A DNA stretch of 64,000 nucleotides from Dehalococcoidia bacterium (GTDB lineage: Bacteria > Chloroflexota > Dehalococcoidia > Lucifugimonadales > Lucifugimonadaceae). Numbering within the stretch: position 1 is the stretch's first letter; every line of letters starts with the position of its first letter. The position numbers were made by a program, and so were the translations under genes. The notes beneath the pieces are model-generated. The model was not told the DNA's origin and did no database searches. It worked only from the letters and a program-made list of their open reading frames with translations. The stretch lies in assembly GCA_022819585.1 (NCBI GenBank), contig JAJEGY010000028.1, forward strand, positions 1 through 64,000, read 5' to 3'. This document shows, one piece after another, positions 1-8,939 of this stretch.

Positions 1-185
1 AGTGCGTAACTCCGAAGCAGGAGCCGTGCAGAGCACACGGCCCTCCTTCGGCCGCCACCGTAAGTCCGAAGGGCGCATCGCAAGGCGATCGCGGCAGGGA
101 GAGAACCTCGCGATGACCCTCGGCAAAACCAGAAACCGAGAAATCGGAAAAAACCAAGAAGGGCCGAAAGGCCCAATTAAACGCG
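1..185 (+). ncRNA. 3' part of a structured RNA element, copy 1 (cut by window edge)
   Basis: Positions 1-185 align with 22987-23170 at high identity, with scattered substitutions and small indels. Both copies keep a hairpin CTCC/GGAG near the start, an ATCGC/GCGAT stem, a CCGA stem closed by a GAAA loop, and a final GC hairpin. The final hairpin is GGGCC-GAAA-GGCCC here and GGCCG-GAAA-CGGCC in the other copy, so the stem persists although its sequence differs. The short reading frame that can be drawn across it is Arg/Lys-rich and not credible as protein. Bases 186-251 are an A-rich leader before the peptidase gene. The 5' part of this copy, if present, lies outside the window. Confidence 0.55.
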
Positions 186-251
186 TCAACAAAAAGGAGA
201 AACATACAATCAAAAATCAAACCCACACAACAAAACAACCCCAGTAGAACC

Positions 252-2210
252 ATGCCCACCATCGCTCCATACGGCTCTTGGAAATCACCCATCACCGCCG
301 AAATGCTCATCAGCGGCGGAAAACGACGCCTCAACGAAATCAAAACCGACGGCTCAGACATCTACTGGCTCGACGCCCGACCCGCAGAAGCCGGACGCAT
401 CGTCATCATGCGCCGATCCGCTGACGGTACCATCCAAGACCTCACCCCAGCCCCCTTCAACTCCCGCAACGCCGTCCACGAATATGGCGGCGGATCATAC
501 GCCGTCCAGAACCGCATCCTCTACTTCACAAACTGGGAAGATCAGCGAATATATGTCCAGATCGACACCGGCAAACCCCGACCTCTAACCGCCGAACCTC
601 CGTTTCCTCGATCCATCCGCTACGCCGACCTAACCATCACCGCAAACGGCAAATACATCCTCTGCATCCGAGAGACTCATCACGACGACGGCACCGAGGC
701 CACCAACGAAATCGCCGCCATCGACACCACAACAGGAGAACAGAAAACAATCGCGTCCGGACGAGACTTCTACTGCGCCCCACGAGCTTGTCCCACCCAC
801 GACGGCATCGCATGGACCGAATGGGACCACCCAAACATGCCCTGGGACGGCAACACCCTAGTCTCCGGATCCTTCAACTCCGAAACCGCTACCATCAGCA
901 CAACCACTCCCATCGCCGGCGAACAAGACGAAAGCATCGTCCAACCAACCTGGGCACCAAACGGTCTCCTACACTTCGTAACCGACCAGACCGGATGGTG
1001 GAACATCCACGCCTGGCGCGACGGCGAACCCGTCAACCTACTCAACGAAAACTCCGACCACGGACGCCCCGACTGGCAATTCGCCTTCACCTCATACGCC
1101 CACCTTCCCGAAAACAAAATCGCCCTCGGAAAAGGCATGGCAACAAGCGGCTTGATCAACATCATCGACACCGCCTCCCATCACCTGCCGCACAGCATCC
1201 CCATCCCCTACAGCGAAACTGGATCCATCACCGCCGGGCCCGGCGGCACATCAATCCTCTTCGTCGGGGCATCACCCACCGCCGAACCCGCAATCATCTC
1301 CCTCGACCTCGAAACCGAGACCTGCTCCACAATCTACGCCCCCAGCGACATAGACATCGAACGCGGCTACCTCTCCTCACCCCATCACATCGTCTTCCCA
1401 ACAACAGACGACGGCCAAGCCCACGCCTTCTACTACGAACCCACAAACAAAGACTTCGCTCCCCCCGAAGGCGAACTCCCGCCCCTCGTAACCATCTGCC
1501 ACGGCGGCCCAACCTCAGCGTCAGGCACTGGTCTCGACCTCTCAACCCACTACTGGACAAGCCGAGGCTTCGCCGTCGTCGACGTCAACTACCGAGGCTC
1601 TTCCGGCTACGGCAAAGCCTACCGCGACGCACTCAAAGGAAAGTGGGGAATCTACGACACCGACGACTGCATCGCCGCCGCCCAGCACCTCATCGACCAA
1701 AACCTAGTCGACAAAGACCGCATCATCATCCGAGGCGGCTCAGCAGGCGGATATACAACCATCAACGCCCTCACCTTCCACAACTTCTTCGCCGCCGGTG
1801 CAGCACTCTACGGCATCGCCGACCTGATGGTCTTCATCGGCGACACCCACAAATTCGAGTCCCGTTACCTCGACTCCCTAGTCGGCCCCTACCCCGAAGA
1901 GGCTCAGCGCTACCACGACCGTTCCGCCATCAACTTCATGGACCAACTAGCCACCCCCATGATCATTCTCCAAGGCCTAGAAGACGAAATCGTCCCCCCG
2001 TCCCAAGCCGAGATCATGGTCGACGCCCTCGAATCAAAAGGCCTCCCCTACGCCTACATCGGATTTCCCGGAGAACAACACGGCTTCCGCCAAGCCAAAA
2101 ACATCATCCGAGCCCAACAAGCCGAACTACACTTCTACGGCAAAGTCCTAGGCTTCGAACCGTCCGACAACATCCCCGAGGACACCGTGGAGGTGAGGAA
2201 CTTAGACTAG
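252..2210 (+). CDS. S9 family prolyl oligopeptidase / acylaminoacyl-peptidase-like
   Basis: A 652-residue serine peptidase of the S9 (prolyl oligopeptidase) family, which cleaves short peptides or removes N-acylated residues in the cytoplasm. The N-terminal two thirds has the repetitive W/D/G-rich strands of a beta-propeller. The C-terminal alpha/beta-hydrolase domain carries the nucleophile Ser497 in GGSAGGY, Asp578 in EDEIVPP and His610 in EQHGF. No signal peptide is seen. It starts at ATG 252 after the A-rich leader of the RNA element and is followed by a convergent small gene. Family assignment is firm; the substrate is not known. Confidence 0.93.
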   Translation: MPTIAPYGSWKSPITAEMLISGGKRRLNEIKTDGSDIYWLDARPAEAGRIVIMRRSADGTIQDLTPAPFNSRNAVHEYGGGSYAVQNRILYFTNWEDQRIYVQIDTGKPRPLTAEPPFPRSIRYADLTITANGKYILCIRETHHDDGTEATNEIAAIDTTTGEQKTIASGRDFYCAPRACPTHDGIAWTEWDHPNMPWDGNTLVSGSFNSETATISTTTPIAGEQDESIVQPTWAPNGLLHFVTDQTGWWNIHAWRDGEPVNLLNENSDHGRPDWQFAFTSYAHLPENKIALGKGMATSGLINIIDTASHHLPHSIPIPYSETGSITAGPGGTSILFVGASPTAEPAIISLDLETETCSTIYAPSDIDIERGYLSSPHHIVFPTTDDGQAHAFYYEPTNKDFAPPEGELPPLVTICHGGPTSASGTGLDLSTHYWTSRGFAVVDVNYRGSSGYGKAYRDALKGKWGIYDTDDCIAAAQHLIDQNLVDKDRIIIRGGSAGGYTTINALTFHNFFAAGAALYGIADLMVFIGDTHKFESRYLDSLVGPYPEEAQRYHDRSAINFMDQLATPMIILQGLEDEIVPPSQAEIMVDALESKGLPYAYIGFPGEQHGFRQAKNIIRAQQAELHFYGKVLGFEPSDNIPEDTVEVRNLD

Positions 2211-2219
2211 CAACCGCGC

Positions 2220-2573
2220 CTAACCCGCCAACTCCACCATCTTCTCAACAAACCAAATCACGCGAAGCCTGTGAATTTCGTAGTTCCAGTCGTCCAAATC
2301 GCCGTTATAGAAATTCGAATGTAGCCTCTGGGCCGCGATGAACCAATCCGACAATTCCGGCGCATCCCATTCCTCGGCGAGTTTTTGGACGCCCTCGACC
2401 AACGATCTATGCGTCCGATGCGCAACACCACGATTCTTCAACTCCGCGATCACAACATGCGAAGCAGCACCCCACAGCTTCTCCGAAGCCTGCAAGATAT
2501 CCCCCGCCCCATACTCGCGGTCAGCGTCCCGCAGGAACTGTTGTGCAGTCTCTATGTGATCAGTCGCTAGCAT
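2220..2573 (-). CDS. PaREP1/HEPN-like small protein
   Basis: A 117-residue, probably all-helical protein. The pattern of an alanine-rich first helix, then GDILQASEKLWGAA, then a long amphipathic helix resembles PaREP1/HEPN-like proteins, which are often partners of nucleotidyltransferases or toxin-antitoxin parts. No such partner lies beside it. I chose the ATG at 2573; a TTG ten codons upstream at 2603 is an alternative. It is convergent with the S9 peptidase, ends 10 nt from that stop codon, and is probably transcribed alone. The function is not known; the family call is by fold pattern only. Confidence 0.6.
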   Translation of the reverse strand: MLATDHIETAQQFLRDADREYGAGDILQASEKLWGAASHVVIAELKNRGVAHRTHRSLVEGVQKLAEEWDAPELSDWFIAAQRLHSNFYNGDLDDWNYEIHRLRVIWFVEKMVELAG

Positions 2574-2681
2574 GGACTCCCCAAGCAACGCAGTACGCGA
2601 CAACCTACACCTTTGAGCGTAGCACGAAGCGATCAGCCATCACACGCGAGCAACCGAAATGCGATAGCAGTGATGGCGAGA

Positions 2682-3644
2682 TCAGCCCGCCGCCATCGCG
2701 CCGCCTTGGTCCATGTTGACCCGCGGCACACCGCACTCGTCCAGCAACACTTCCAACTCATCCATCATCTGCTGCGGAGCTCGAACCGAAGGCGGACGTG
2801 GAGGTCCTGCTTTCAATCCCACTGCCTCCATCGCCGACTTGATGAACGGGCCCTCACCACCGGTTCGCGCCGCTACGTCGGCCCGCCACTTGGTCCACTT
2901 CCACTTGAAATCCGCCAACCGCTGCCTCGCCGCCTCGTAGTCCCGCTGCTCCAACAGATTCCAAATCTCCGCCGGATACTGCGGCCAGAAACCGCTCAGG
3001 TGCGTGATGAACCCACGAGCACCCATGATGTGGCTGAAAATCTGCTGACCCGAGTTGTCGATACAGACCAACCGATCCGCAAGCTCCCACAAGCCATCCT
3101 TGTAAAGCGCTTCATTAGGTGCCGACCACTTCAGCGCCCGAACATTATCGAGATCAGCCAAGTCGCTCAACAGCCCGAGACTCATCGTCAGACCTTCCCA
3201 CCACGTGTGGTAGATCATGATCGAGGCATCCGACTCCCGATTGACCAGCTCAAACAGCCGATACGCATCCCCCTCCGTCGGCTCGTAGTAATACGTCGGT
3301 CCAACCTGAACACCGCCAAGCCCAACTTCATGCGCATGGTTCGCCAATTCGATGATCACTCGGTAATCCGTGTGCTGAACGCTCGAAAGAACCGGCGCCT
3401 CACCATCAGCGGCATCCATCGCCGCAGACATCACCGCCTTGCGCTCCTCCACATTCATCGTCGGATGCTCCCCACCTGCACCACCCACAAGCAACGTCCC
3501 TTGCCCCGTGTGCACCCCATTCTCGACCATGTATCGAATGTTCGTGTGTAGCGCATCAAGGTCGAGCGAATAGTCCTCCTTGAACGGAGTCGCCACCGCA
3601 ACCATCGGGCCGCACAGCCAATCTCGAATGTTTTCAGTCTTCAA
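2682..3644 (-). CDS. Dihydrodipicolinate synthase/N-acetylneuraminate lyase family protein
   Basis: A 320-residue class I aldolase of the DapA/NanA superfamily. Members make a Schiff base between a lysine and a 2-oxo acid such as pyruvate. Lys172 in ALKWSAP is the expected Schiff-base residue and Tyr145 in IMIYHTWW the expected catalytic tyrosine. The strand-1 motif is PMVAVATPF and the phosphate/carboxylate loop GGAGGEH replaces the usual GTTGE, which argues against true DapA. The start is a TTG at 3644 with GAGG upstream. It follows the two acetyltransferase genes on the same strand. More likely a catabolic aldolase or dehydratase than lysine synthesis; substrate unknown. Confidence 0.85.
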   Translation of the reverse strand: MKTENIRDWLCGPMVAVATPFKEDYSLDLDALHTNIRYMVENGVHTGQGTLLVGGAGGEHPTMNVEERKAVMSAAMDAADGEAPVLSSVQHTDYRVIIELANHAHEVGLGGVQVGPTYYYEPTEGDAYRLFELVNRESDASIMIYHTWWEGLTMSLGLLSDLADLDNVRALKWSAPNEALYKDGLWELADRLVCIDNSGQQIFSHIMGARGFITHLSGFWPQYPAEIWNLLEQRDYEAARQRLADFKWKWTKWRADVAARTGGEGPFIKSAMEAVGLKAGPPRPPSVRAPQQMMDELEVLLDECGVPRVNMDQGGAMAAG

Positions 3645-3690
3645 CTTTCAAACCTCGTTCGTTGCTTCAATGCCAGATTGCCAATCAACT

Positions 3691-4239
3691 CTAAATCAAA
3701 TTGCGACGATTCTCCCACTCGGAACGCAGGATACCGTAGCAATGGTAGTCATAACGAATCCCTCGATTGACCCCGTGACTTCGCAACGTCCCTTCGCGGG
3801 TCATGCCAATCTTCTCCATCACACGACAAGACCCGACGTTCTCAACGTCCATCCGAGAATAGACCTTCTGCAGTCCGAATTCATCGAACCCCCAATCAAC
3901 CACAGCCGCAACGGCCTCGGTCATCAACCCGCGGTTCCAGCACGGACGGGCGATCGAGTACCGCAACGAGGCGATCGAAAGCAGTTTTTCAACTGTTAGC
4001 TTCACGCTGCCAACAACGACACCGTTGAATTCAATCGCAAACCTGGGTTTTTCATCCCAATTCTTCAATGTCTGACGGGTCACGAACTCTTCCGCGTCCC
4101 TGAGAGTGTACGGACTCGCAACCGGTATAAACCTCGACCACTCGGCATCTGAGGCGTATTCGAAGACATCGTCGACATCATCGATCATGAACGGTCGCAA
4201 CACCAAACGTCGGGTACGTAGCGTCGTCGGAGCGGTCAC
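3691..4239 (-). CDS. GNAT acetyltransferase (RimJ/RimL-like), copy 2
   Basis: A 182-residue Gcn5-related N-acetyltransferase. It has the RimJ-type opening LRTRRLVLRPF, a VDDVFEYASD segment, and the acetyl-CoA region RPCWNRGLMTEA followed by NVGSCRVMEKIGM. I chose GTG at 4239, 8 nt past the stop of the previous gene with GGAGAGA upstream. The longer open frame from 4299 would overlap that gene by 53 nt and lacks family support. It is closely similar to its upstream neighbour along the whole length, so the pair is a tandem duplication. The acceptor (protein N-terminus, amino acid or antibiotic) cannot be told from sequence. Confidence 0.85.
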   Translation of the reverse strand: MTAPTTLRTRRLVLRPFMIDDVDDVFEYASDAEWSRFIPVASPYTLRDAEEFVTRQTLKNWDEKPRFAIEFNGVVVGSVKLTVEKLLSIASLRYSIARPCWNRGLMTEAVAAVVDWGFDEFGLQKVYSRMDVENVGSCRVMEKIGMTREGTLRSHGVNRGIRYDYHCYGILRSEWENRRNLI

Positions 4240-4246
4240 AAAGCCA

Positions 4247-4819
4247 CTATCTCTCCGCCATCCCTTGGGGTTCGCAACCAAGGTTGCCCGCCCACTCACT
4301 CCGCAAAATGCCGTAGTAATGAAAGTCCTGACGCACGCCCCTCAAAACGCCATGGCTGCGCAACGTGCCCTCCCGCGTCATTCCGACCTTCTCCATGACG
4401 CGCCAAGAACCGACATTTTCCACATCGGCGAAAGAGTAGATCTTCGCCAACCCGAACTGCTCAAATGCCCAATCGTTGACTGCCAGAACGGCCTCAGTCA
4501 TCAAACCTTTATTCCAGTGGGGTCTCGCTATCGAGTATCCCAGCATCGCAAGTTCGTTGGGCGCATCGAACCGGAAACCAATCGCGCCGATCACTTTCCC
4601 TTCAAATTCGATGGCGAACATCGTGTTGCTTTCCCACTCAGATTTCGAGTTTCCTTCCACGAAACTCTGGGCGTCTGCTCGCGTGTAAGGGGTCGGCGCG
4701 GTCAGGAACCGCGCCCATTCCGGGTCGTTCGCGTAGTTGAATACGTCGTCGACGTCGTAGAGCTCGAACTTGCGGAGGAGCAGGCGGGCGGTGTGGAGGT
4801 CAGTCGGAGGGTACGTCAA
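4247..4819 (-). CDS. GNAT acetyltransferase (RimJ/RimL-like), copy 1
   Basis: A 190-residue GNAT acetyltransferase, paralog of the next gene. Shared blocks include VDDVFNYANDPEW, YSIARPHWNKGLMTEA and NVGSWRVMEKVGMTREGTLRSHG, followed by a GILRSEW tail. It begins at TTG 4819, three bases after the TAG stop of the acyltransferase gene, so the two are almost certainly on one transcript. About 17 extra residues follow the GILRSEW motif and run into the Shine-Dalgarno region of copy 2. Acceptor unknown. Confidence 0.85.
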   Translation of the reverse strand: MTYPPTDLHTARLLLRKFELYDVDDVFNYANDPEWARFLTAPTPYTRADAQSFVEGNSKSEWESNTMFAIEFEGKVIGAIGFRFDAPNELAMLGYSIARPHWNKGLMTEAVLAVNDWAFEQFGLAKIYSFADVENVGSWRVMEKVGMTREGTLRSHGVLRGVRQDFHYYGILRSEWAGNLGCEPQGMAER

Positions 4820-4822
4820 AAC

Positions 4823-6013
4823 CTACCCCTCAGCCATCCACTCCGGCTCAGCCAAATTCTTCACCACTGCCTGCAAAAACTCCGCGGCAGGTGCGCCATC
4901 CCAAGCGCGGTGATCGAACGTCAACGAGAAGTACCCCATCGACCGAAACTCAATCTCACCAGACTTCGTCACTGATGGTTGCTCAACAACTCGACCGACC
5001 CCAAGAATCCCCACCTCAGGCGGATTGATCAAAGGCGTGAAGTGCTCCACATCATACGCCGACAGATTAGTCAGCGAAAACGTGCTGCCCGTCAGTTCAG
5101 CTACGCGCAACTCGTTAGACTTTGACTTCCTGACCAAATCCCGAACCGCAACTGCCAGTTCCAGCGGCGTCTTCGTCTCCGCATCTCTGATGACGGGCAC
5201 AACCAACCCATCCGGCACTGCAAGCGCAAACCCAAGGTTGATCGTGTCGAAAATCCTGACCTCGTCGTCCGTAATATGGGCATTCGCCAACGGGTGGTCC
5301 TCGAGCGCCCTGACCGTCGCCGCTATCGCGAGGTCCTGATACTGCGGCCTGACCCGACTCCGACGCCACTCACGCGTCAATCTACGTTGCATCGCAACCG
5401 CCTCCGTCACGTCGCCCGTCGTGTTCAGCGTCACCAGCGCCGCAGACGCACTTTCAGACATCCGCTTGGCAATTGTCCCCCGAATACCAGTCAACGGTAT
5501 CGTCCGACTCGCCGCTATCTCGTCATCGGAAACCGCCGTTCCTCCCTCCGCAGCAGCCCGCACATCATCCTCAGTTACTCGCCCACTCGGACCAGTTCCC
5601 TCTGTAATGCTGTCCAGATCAACATCCAACTCCCTCGCCAATCGCCGTGCTCGCGGCGTAACCACCAACCTCCCACCAGACCGACCAGCACGCGCAGATC
5701 TACGAGCCGCAGCACCGCCTCTGGATCGTCTCTCCCTCGGTGCTTCCTCCTCTGGTAAATCACTATCACTCTCACCAGCCATCAACAACATCCCTAAAAC
5801 CGTTCCCACTGGAACCGTCTTACCCTCCTCAACGATGATCCGACCCAACGTCCCGTCCGCCGTCGCTTCGACCTCCGCACTCACCTTCGTCGATTCGATC
5901 TCAACCAACGGCTCTCCCTTCACCACCGGATCGCCCACGGACTTGAGCCATCTAACCACCTGCCCTTCGTTCATTCCCATGCCCCATTGCGGAAGAATTA
6001 TGTTGCCCGGCAT
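4823..6013 (-). CDS. 2-oxo acid dehydrogenase dihydrolipoyl acyltransferase (E2)
   Basis: A 396-residue E2 of the pyruvate / branched-chain 2-oxo acid / acetoin dehydrogenase type. An N-terminal lipoyl domain carries the lipoylation site Lys43 in IESTKVSAE. A charged Arg/Ala/Ser linker leads to a peripheral subunit-binding domain (VTPRARRLARELDVDL to GPSGRVTEDDV, about 120-155). The CoA-dependent acyltransferase domain ends with DHRAWDG, containing His368 and Asp372. No E1 or E3 gene is nearby; the neighbours are acetyltransferases, so it is an orphan E2 in this window. Which 2-oxo acid it serves cannot be decided. Start ATG 6013. Confidence 0.92.
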   Translation of the reverse strand: MPGNIILPQWGMGMNEGQVVRWLKSVGDPVVKGEPLVEIESTKVSAEVEATADGTLGRIIVEEGKTVPVGTVLGMLLMAGESDSDLPEEEAPRERRSRGGAAARRSARAGRSGGRLVVTPRARRLARELDVDLDSITEGTGPSGRVTEDDVRAAAEGGTAVSDDEIAASRTIPLTGIRGTIAKRMSESASAALVTLNTTGDVTEAVAMQRRLTREWRRSRVRPQYQDLAIAATVRALEDHPLANAHITDDEVRIFDTINLGFALAVPDGLVVPVIRDAETKTPLELAVAVRDLVRKSKSNELRVAELTGSTFSLTNLSAYDVEHFTPLINPPEVGILGVGRVVEQPSVTKSGEIEFRSMGYFSLTFDHRAWDGAPAAEFLQAVVKNLAEPEWMAEG

Positions 6014-6119
6014 ATCTCGACGTTACCCCTGATTTCGCTACAGATTTAAGTTGGAATCCGAGAAATCATCTTAACAGCACGATGTTTAACCTCAGTTCGA
6101 TCGAACTGCCAGATGCCGA

Positions 6120-7391
6120 CTACCGACCTATAGCCAATCGCCTGACTCGGTGCCTAGTCGCCTGACGAACCTTGGCCGCAACCCTCGACTGCGACTCTAA
6201 CGTCATCGTCAAAGGCAACGCCGGCAAGATCATCAACGCCATAAACGCATACCCGGGACGGTAAGAATCCGTGAAGTCATACATGAACCCCACAAACAGC
6301 GGTCCCGCGACCCCAAATATCGCACTCACCGAACTGGCGATGCCGACCACCGATCCATAGCTGCGCCTACCGAAATAGTCCGCCAATATCGCCAGTCTCA
6401 GCGGAATCGAAGCGCCAAATCCCAGCCCAAACCCAAGCACAAACACCGGCAAAGGTATAAGCCCCCACGAAATCCCGAAAAAGTCAGAGTTAATCATCGC
6501 CAACGCCCCAACTCCTGCCATCTGAACAACAAACGCCAGCGTCAGAATCAATCGCTTGTCAAAACGATCCCCGATAAACCCGATACTCACTCTGCCGAGA
6601 ATATCTCCGATCGCAACCGCACCAGCAGCAGCCGACGCCAACCAGATGCTCAAGTCATATTCCAAGAGCGCGGGCAAGTGAAACAGGTTCGTCGAACTCA
6701 CCAACTGTCCCAAACTCACCGCAATCGCAAGCTGCCAAAATGCACGCAGCCTTAGTACCTCCCTAACGCCGATCGAGACTTCACGGACCCGACGCCTATA
6801 CCGCCCGCCCGCCTCATTCGTCGCATTCACCTCAAACTCCGATTCCCCATCAGGCAACATCCCATAATCTTCCGGCCGCCGCCGCATCATCAACGCCACA
6901 GGAATCCCGAACACCCAAAAACCGATCCCGATCCACAATAGAACAGCACGCCACCCAAACGACGCGATAGCCCAAACGATTAGCGGCAACACGAAGGCCC
7001 CAACCGCCGAAAATGTCATCAGCATCGACAACGCCTTCGCACGTTGCCGGATAAACCAGTTACCCACCGTCGCAACAAAGACGATGTACGTTCCGAACGA
7101 CATCCCAAACGCCAACAGCAACACCGCCGCATAGAAATGCCACAGCGTCTGCATCTGACTCATGATTGCGAACGCGGCACCCGTTACAACAATCCCGAAC
7201 AGCATCACCCACTTGGGTCCGAACCGGTCCAGCATCGCACCCACAAACGGCGATATCAAACCGCTCTCGCCCCGTTGCAACGAGATCGCCGCCGCAAATG
7301 CCCCGGAACTCCAACCCGAGAACGTTGCCAATATCGGATCCACAAACGCCTGGAAACCACGCCAAAAAACTGCCGACGCGTAAAACTGCAT
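6120..7391 (-). CDS. MFS transporter, copy A (5' end irregular)
   Basis: A major facilitator superfamily permease with about 12 hydrophobic segments, resembling the monocarboxylate/oxalate-type group, paralogous to the gene at 7611-8939 (shared VFWRGFQAFVDP, LRLRAFWQ, ADYFGRRSYGS). The ATG at 7391 falls inside the first membrane helix. The same frame upstream, to about 7430, still encodes the conserved KIFYGWWIVFGGGF, but no in-frame ATG, GTG or TTG exists before an in-frame TGA near 7490. Either a rare start is used, or a frameshift has separated the start, or the gene is 5'-damaged. Substrate unknown. Confidence 0.8.
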   Translation of the reverse strand: MQFYASAVFWRGFQAFVDPILATFSGWSSGAFAAAISLQRGESGLISPFVGAMLDRFGPKWVMLFGIVVTGAAFAIMSQMQTLWHFYAAVLLLAFGMSFGTYIVFVATVGNWFIRQRAKALSMLMTFSAVGAFVLPLIVWAIASFGWRAVLLWIGIGFWVFGIPVALMMRRRPEDYGMLPDGESEFEVNATNEAGGRYRRRVREVSIGVREVLRLRAFWQLAIAVSLGQLVSSTNLFHLPALLEYDLSIWLASAAAGAVAIGDILGRVSIGFIGDRFDKRLILTLAFVVQMAGVGALAMINSDFFGISWGLIPLPVFVLGFGLGFGASIPLRLAILADYFGRRSYGSVVGIASSVSAIFGVAGPLFVGFMYDFTDSYRPGYAFMALMILPALPLTMTLESQSRVAAKVRQATRHRVRRLAIGR

Positions 7392-7610
7392 GAAACCGCC
7401 GCCAAAAACGATCCACCAGCCATAAAAGATCTTGGTTGGAGACTTACCTAGCGACGTACGGCCTCGAGTGTCATCGATATCAGCTCAGATCGGACACACA
7501 ACGTCTACGCGCGCATGAACCGATATCCGAATCAGAATATAGCGTACGCTACTGGCGAAACCCTTATTCCGAACGCAGTAGAGTCGTCAGTTTCGTTCGC
7601 ACCAAACCTT

Positions 7611-8939
7611 CTATGTCACCCCCAGCATCCGCGCCCGCGCCATCTGTCTAACCTTTGCCGCAACGCGACGCGGCGACTCCAACATCAACATAAGCGGCAC
7701 CGCCGGCAAGAGCAGCGCCGCCAGAACCATGTAGCCCGGCCTGTACGAATCTGTGAAGTCAGACATGAATCCAATGAACAACAATCCGCAGGTCACCGAC
7801 AACGAGCTGATCGAACTCGCGGTCCCAACGAGCGTCCCATAGCTCCGCCTCCCAAAGTAGTCCGCAAGGATCGCGAGCCGAAGCGGTATCGACGCGCCAA
7901 AACCCAATCCCGAACACAGCACGAACAAAGGCAAAGGAACCAAACCCCAACTCAAACCCAAAATATCAGAATTGATGAGAACCAGCGACGTCACACCTAC
8001 GACCTGAATCCCGAGAGCAGTCGCCAATAGATTCTTCAACCTGAAACGATCTCCAATCAACCCGACGATTACCCGTCCCGACACATCGCCTATCGCAACG
8101 GCTCCCGCCGCAACCGAAGCCAACCACAGGTCCACCTCATACTCGAGCAACGCCGGCAGGTGATACAGATTCGACATCGCCACCACTTCGCCAATGCTGA
8201 CAGCGACCACGATTTGCCAAAAAGCCCGGAGCCGCAACACCTCACGGATACCAATCGACACCTCGGGCGGTCGCCTAAGTGAACCACGATCGGAATCCAC
8301 CATCGAACCCGAAGGCTCGGAATCCCCGTCTGGACGCAGCCCGTACTCCTCAGGCCGACGGCGCAACAACCACACAGCCGGGATAGCGATCACCCAGAAC
8401 CCGATCCCAACTCCGACCATCACCGCCCGCCAGCCAAACGTCGAGATCGACCAAACGAGCAGCGGTAACGCTACTGCCCCCATCGCCGAGAACGTCATGA
8501 AAGACGCAAGCGCACGAGACCGATATCGCACAAACCAGTTCACCACCGTCGCCACAAACACGATGAACTCACCAAACGACAACCCGATCCCCAACACGAG
8601 CATCACCGCATAAAAATGCCATAGCTCCTGAACTCGGCTCATGAGAATGAAGCCGCAACCCGTCACAAACGCCCCGAACGCCAACACCGGCCTAGGTCCG
8701 AAGCGATCAATCGCCGCCCCGACGAACGGAGTTATCAACGAACTCTCAGCTCGTTGGATAGCCATCGCCGTGCCAAACACTCCCGAACCCCATCCCGGGA
8801 ACGCACGAAGAACCGGATCAACATATGCCTGAAACCCGCGCCAAAATACCGCGGAGGTGAAAAACTGGACCGTACCGCTCCCGATAACGATCCACCATCC
8901 GTAGAAAAACTTAGGTCGACGCTTGCTTGACTTTGTCAC
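7611..8939 (-). CDS. MFS transporter, copy B
   Basis: A 442-residue 12-helix MFS permease with an intact N-terminus (basic cytoplasmic stretch then KFFYGWWIVIGSG). The conserved loop between helices 2 and 3 reads GAAIDRFGPRPV. Between helices 6 and 7 lies a charged region with SIGIREVLRLRAFWQ. It is a tandem paralog of the downstream gene. The start is GTG 8939, overlapping the hydrolase gene by 29 nt, so the two are translationally linked. The hydrolase next door suggests import of an ester- or ring-containing organic acid, but this is only inference from position. Confidence 0.88.
   Translation of the reverse strand: MTKSSKRRPKFFYGWWIVIGSGTVQFFTSAVFWRGFQAYVDPVLRAFPGWGSGVFGTAMAIQRAESSLITPFVGAAIDRFGPRPVLAFGAFVTGCGFILMSRVQELWHFYAVMLVLGIGLSFGEFIVFVATVVNWFVRYRSRALASFMTFSAMGAVALPLLVWSISTFGWRAVMVGVGIGFWVIAIPAVWLLRRRPEEYGLRPDGDSEPSGSMVDSDRGSLRRPPEVSIGIREVLRLRAFWQIVVAVSIGEVVAMSNLYHLPALLEYEVDLWLASVAAGAVAIGDVSGRVIVGLIGDRFRLKNLLATALGIQVVGVTSLVLINSDILGLSWGLVPLPLFVLCSGLGFGASIPLRLAILADYFGRRSYGTLVGTASSISSLSVTCGLLFIGFMSDFTDSYRPGYMVLAALLLPAVPLMLMLESPRRVAAKVRQMARARMLGVT

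Noticed and set aside
788-2341. A 517-codon open frame overlapping the S9 peptidase
   Set aside because: Product is dominated by Arg, Pro and His with no domain; it is a frame shadow of a C-rich gene with a clear catalytic triad in the other frame.
2613-3551. A 312-codon + frame opposite the DHDPS-like gene
   Set aside because: Arg/His-rich with no family pattern; the minus-strand frame has both catalytic residues.
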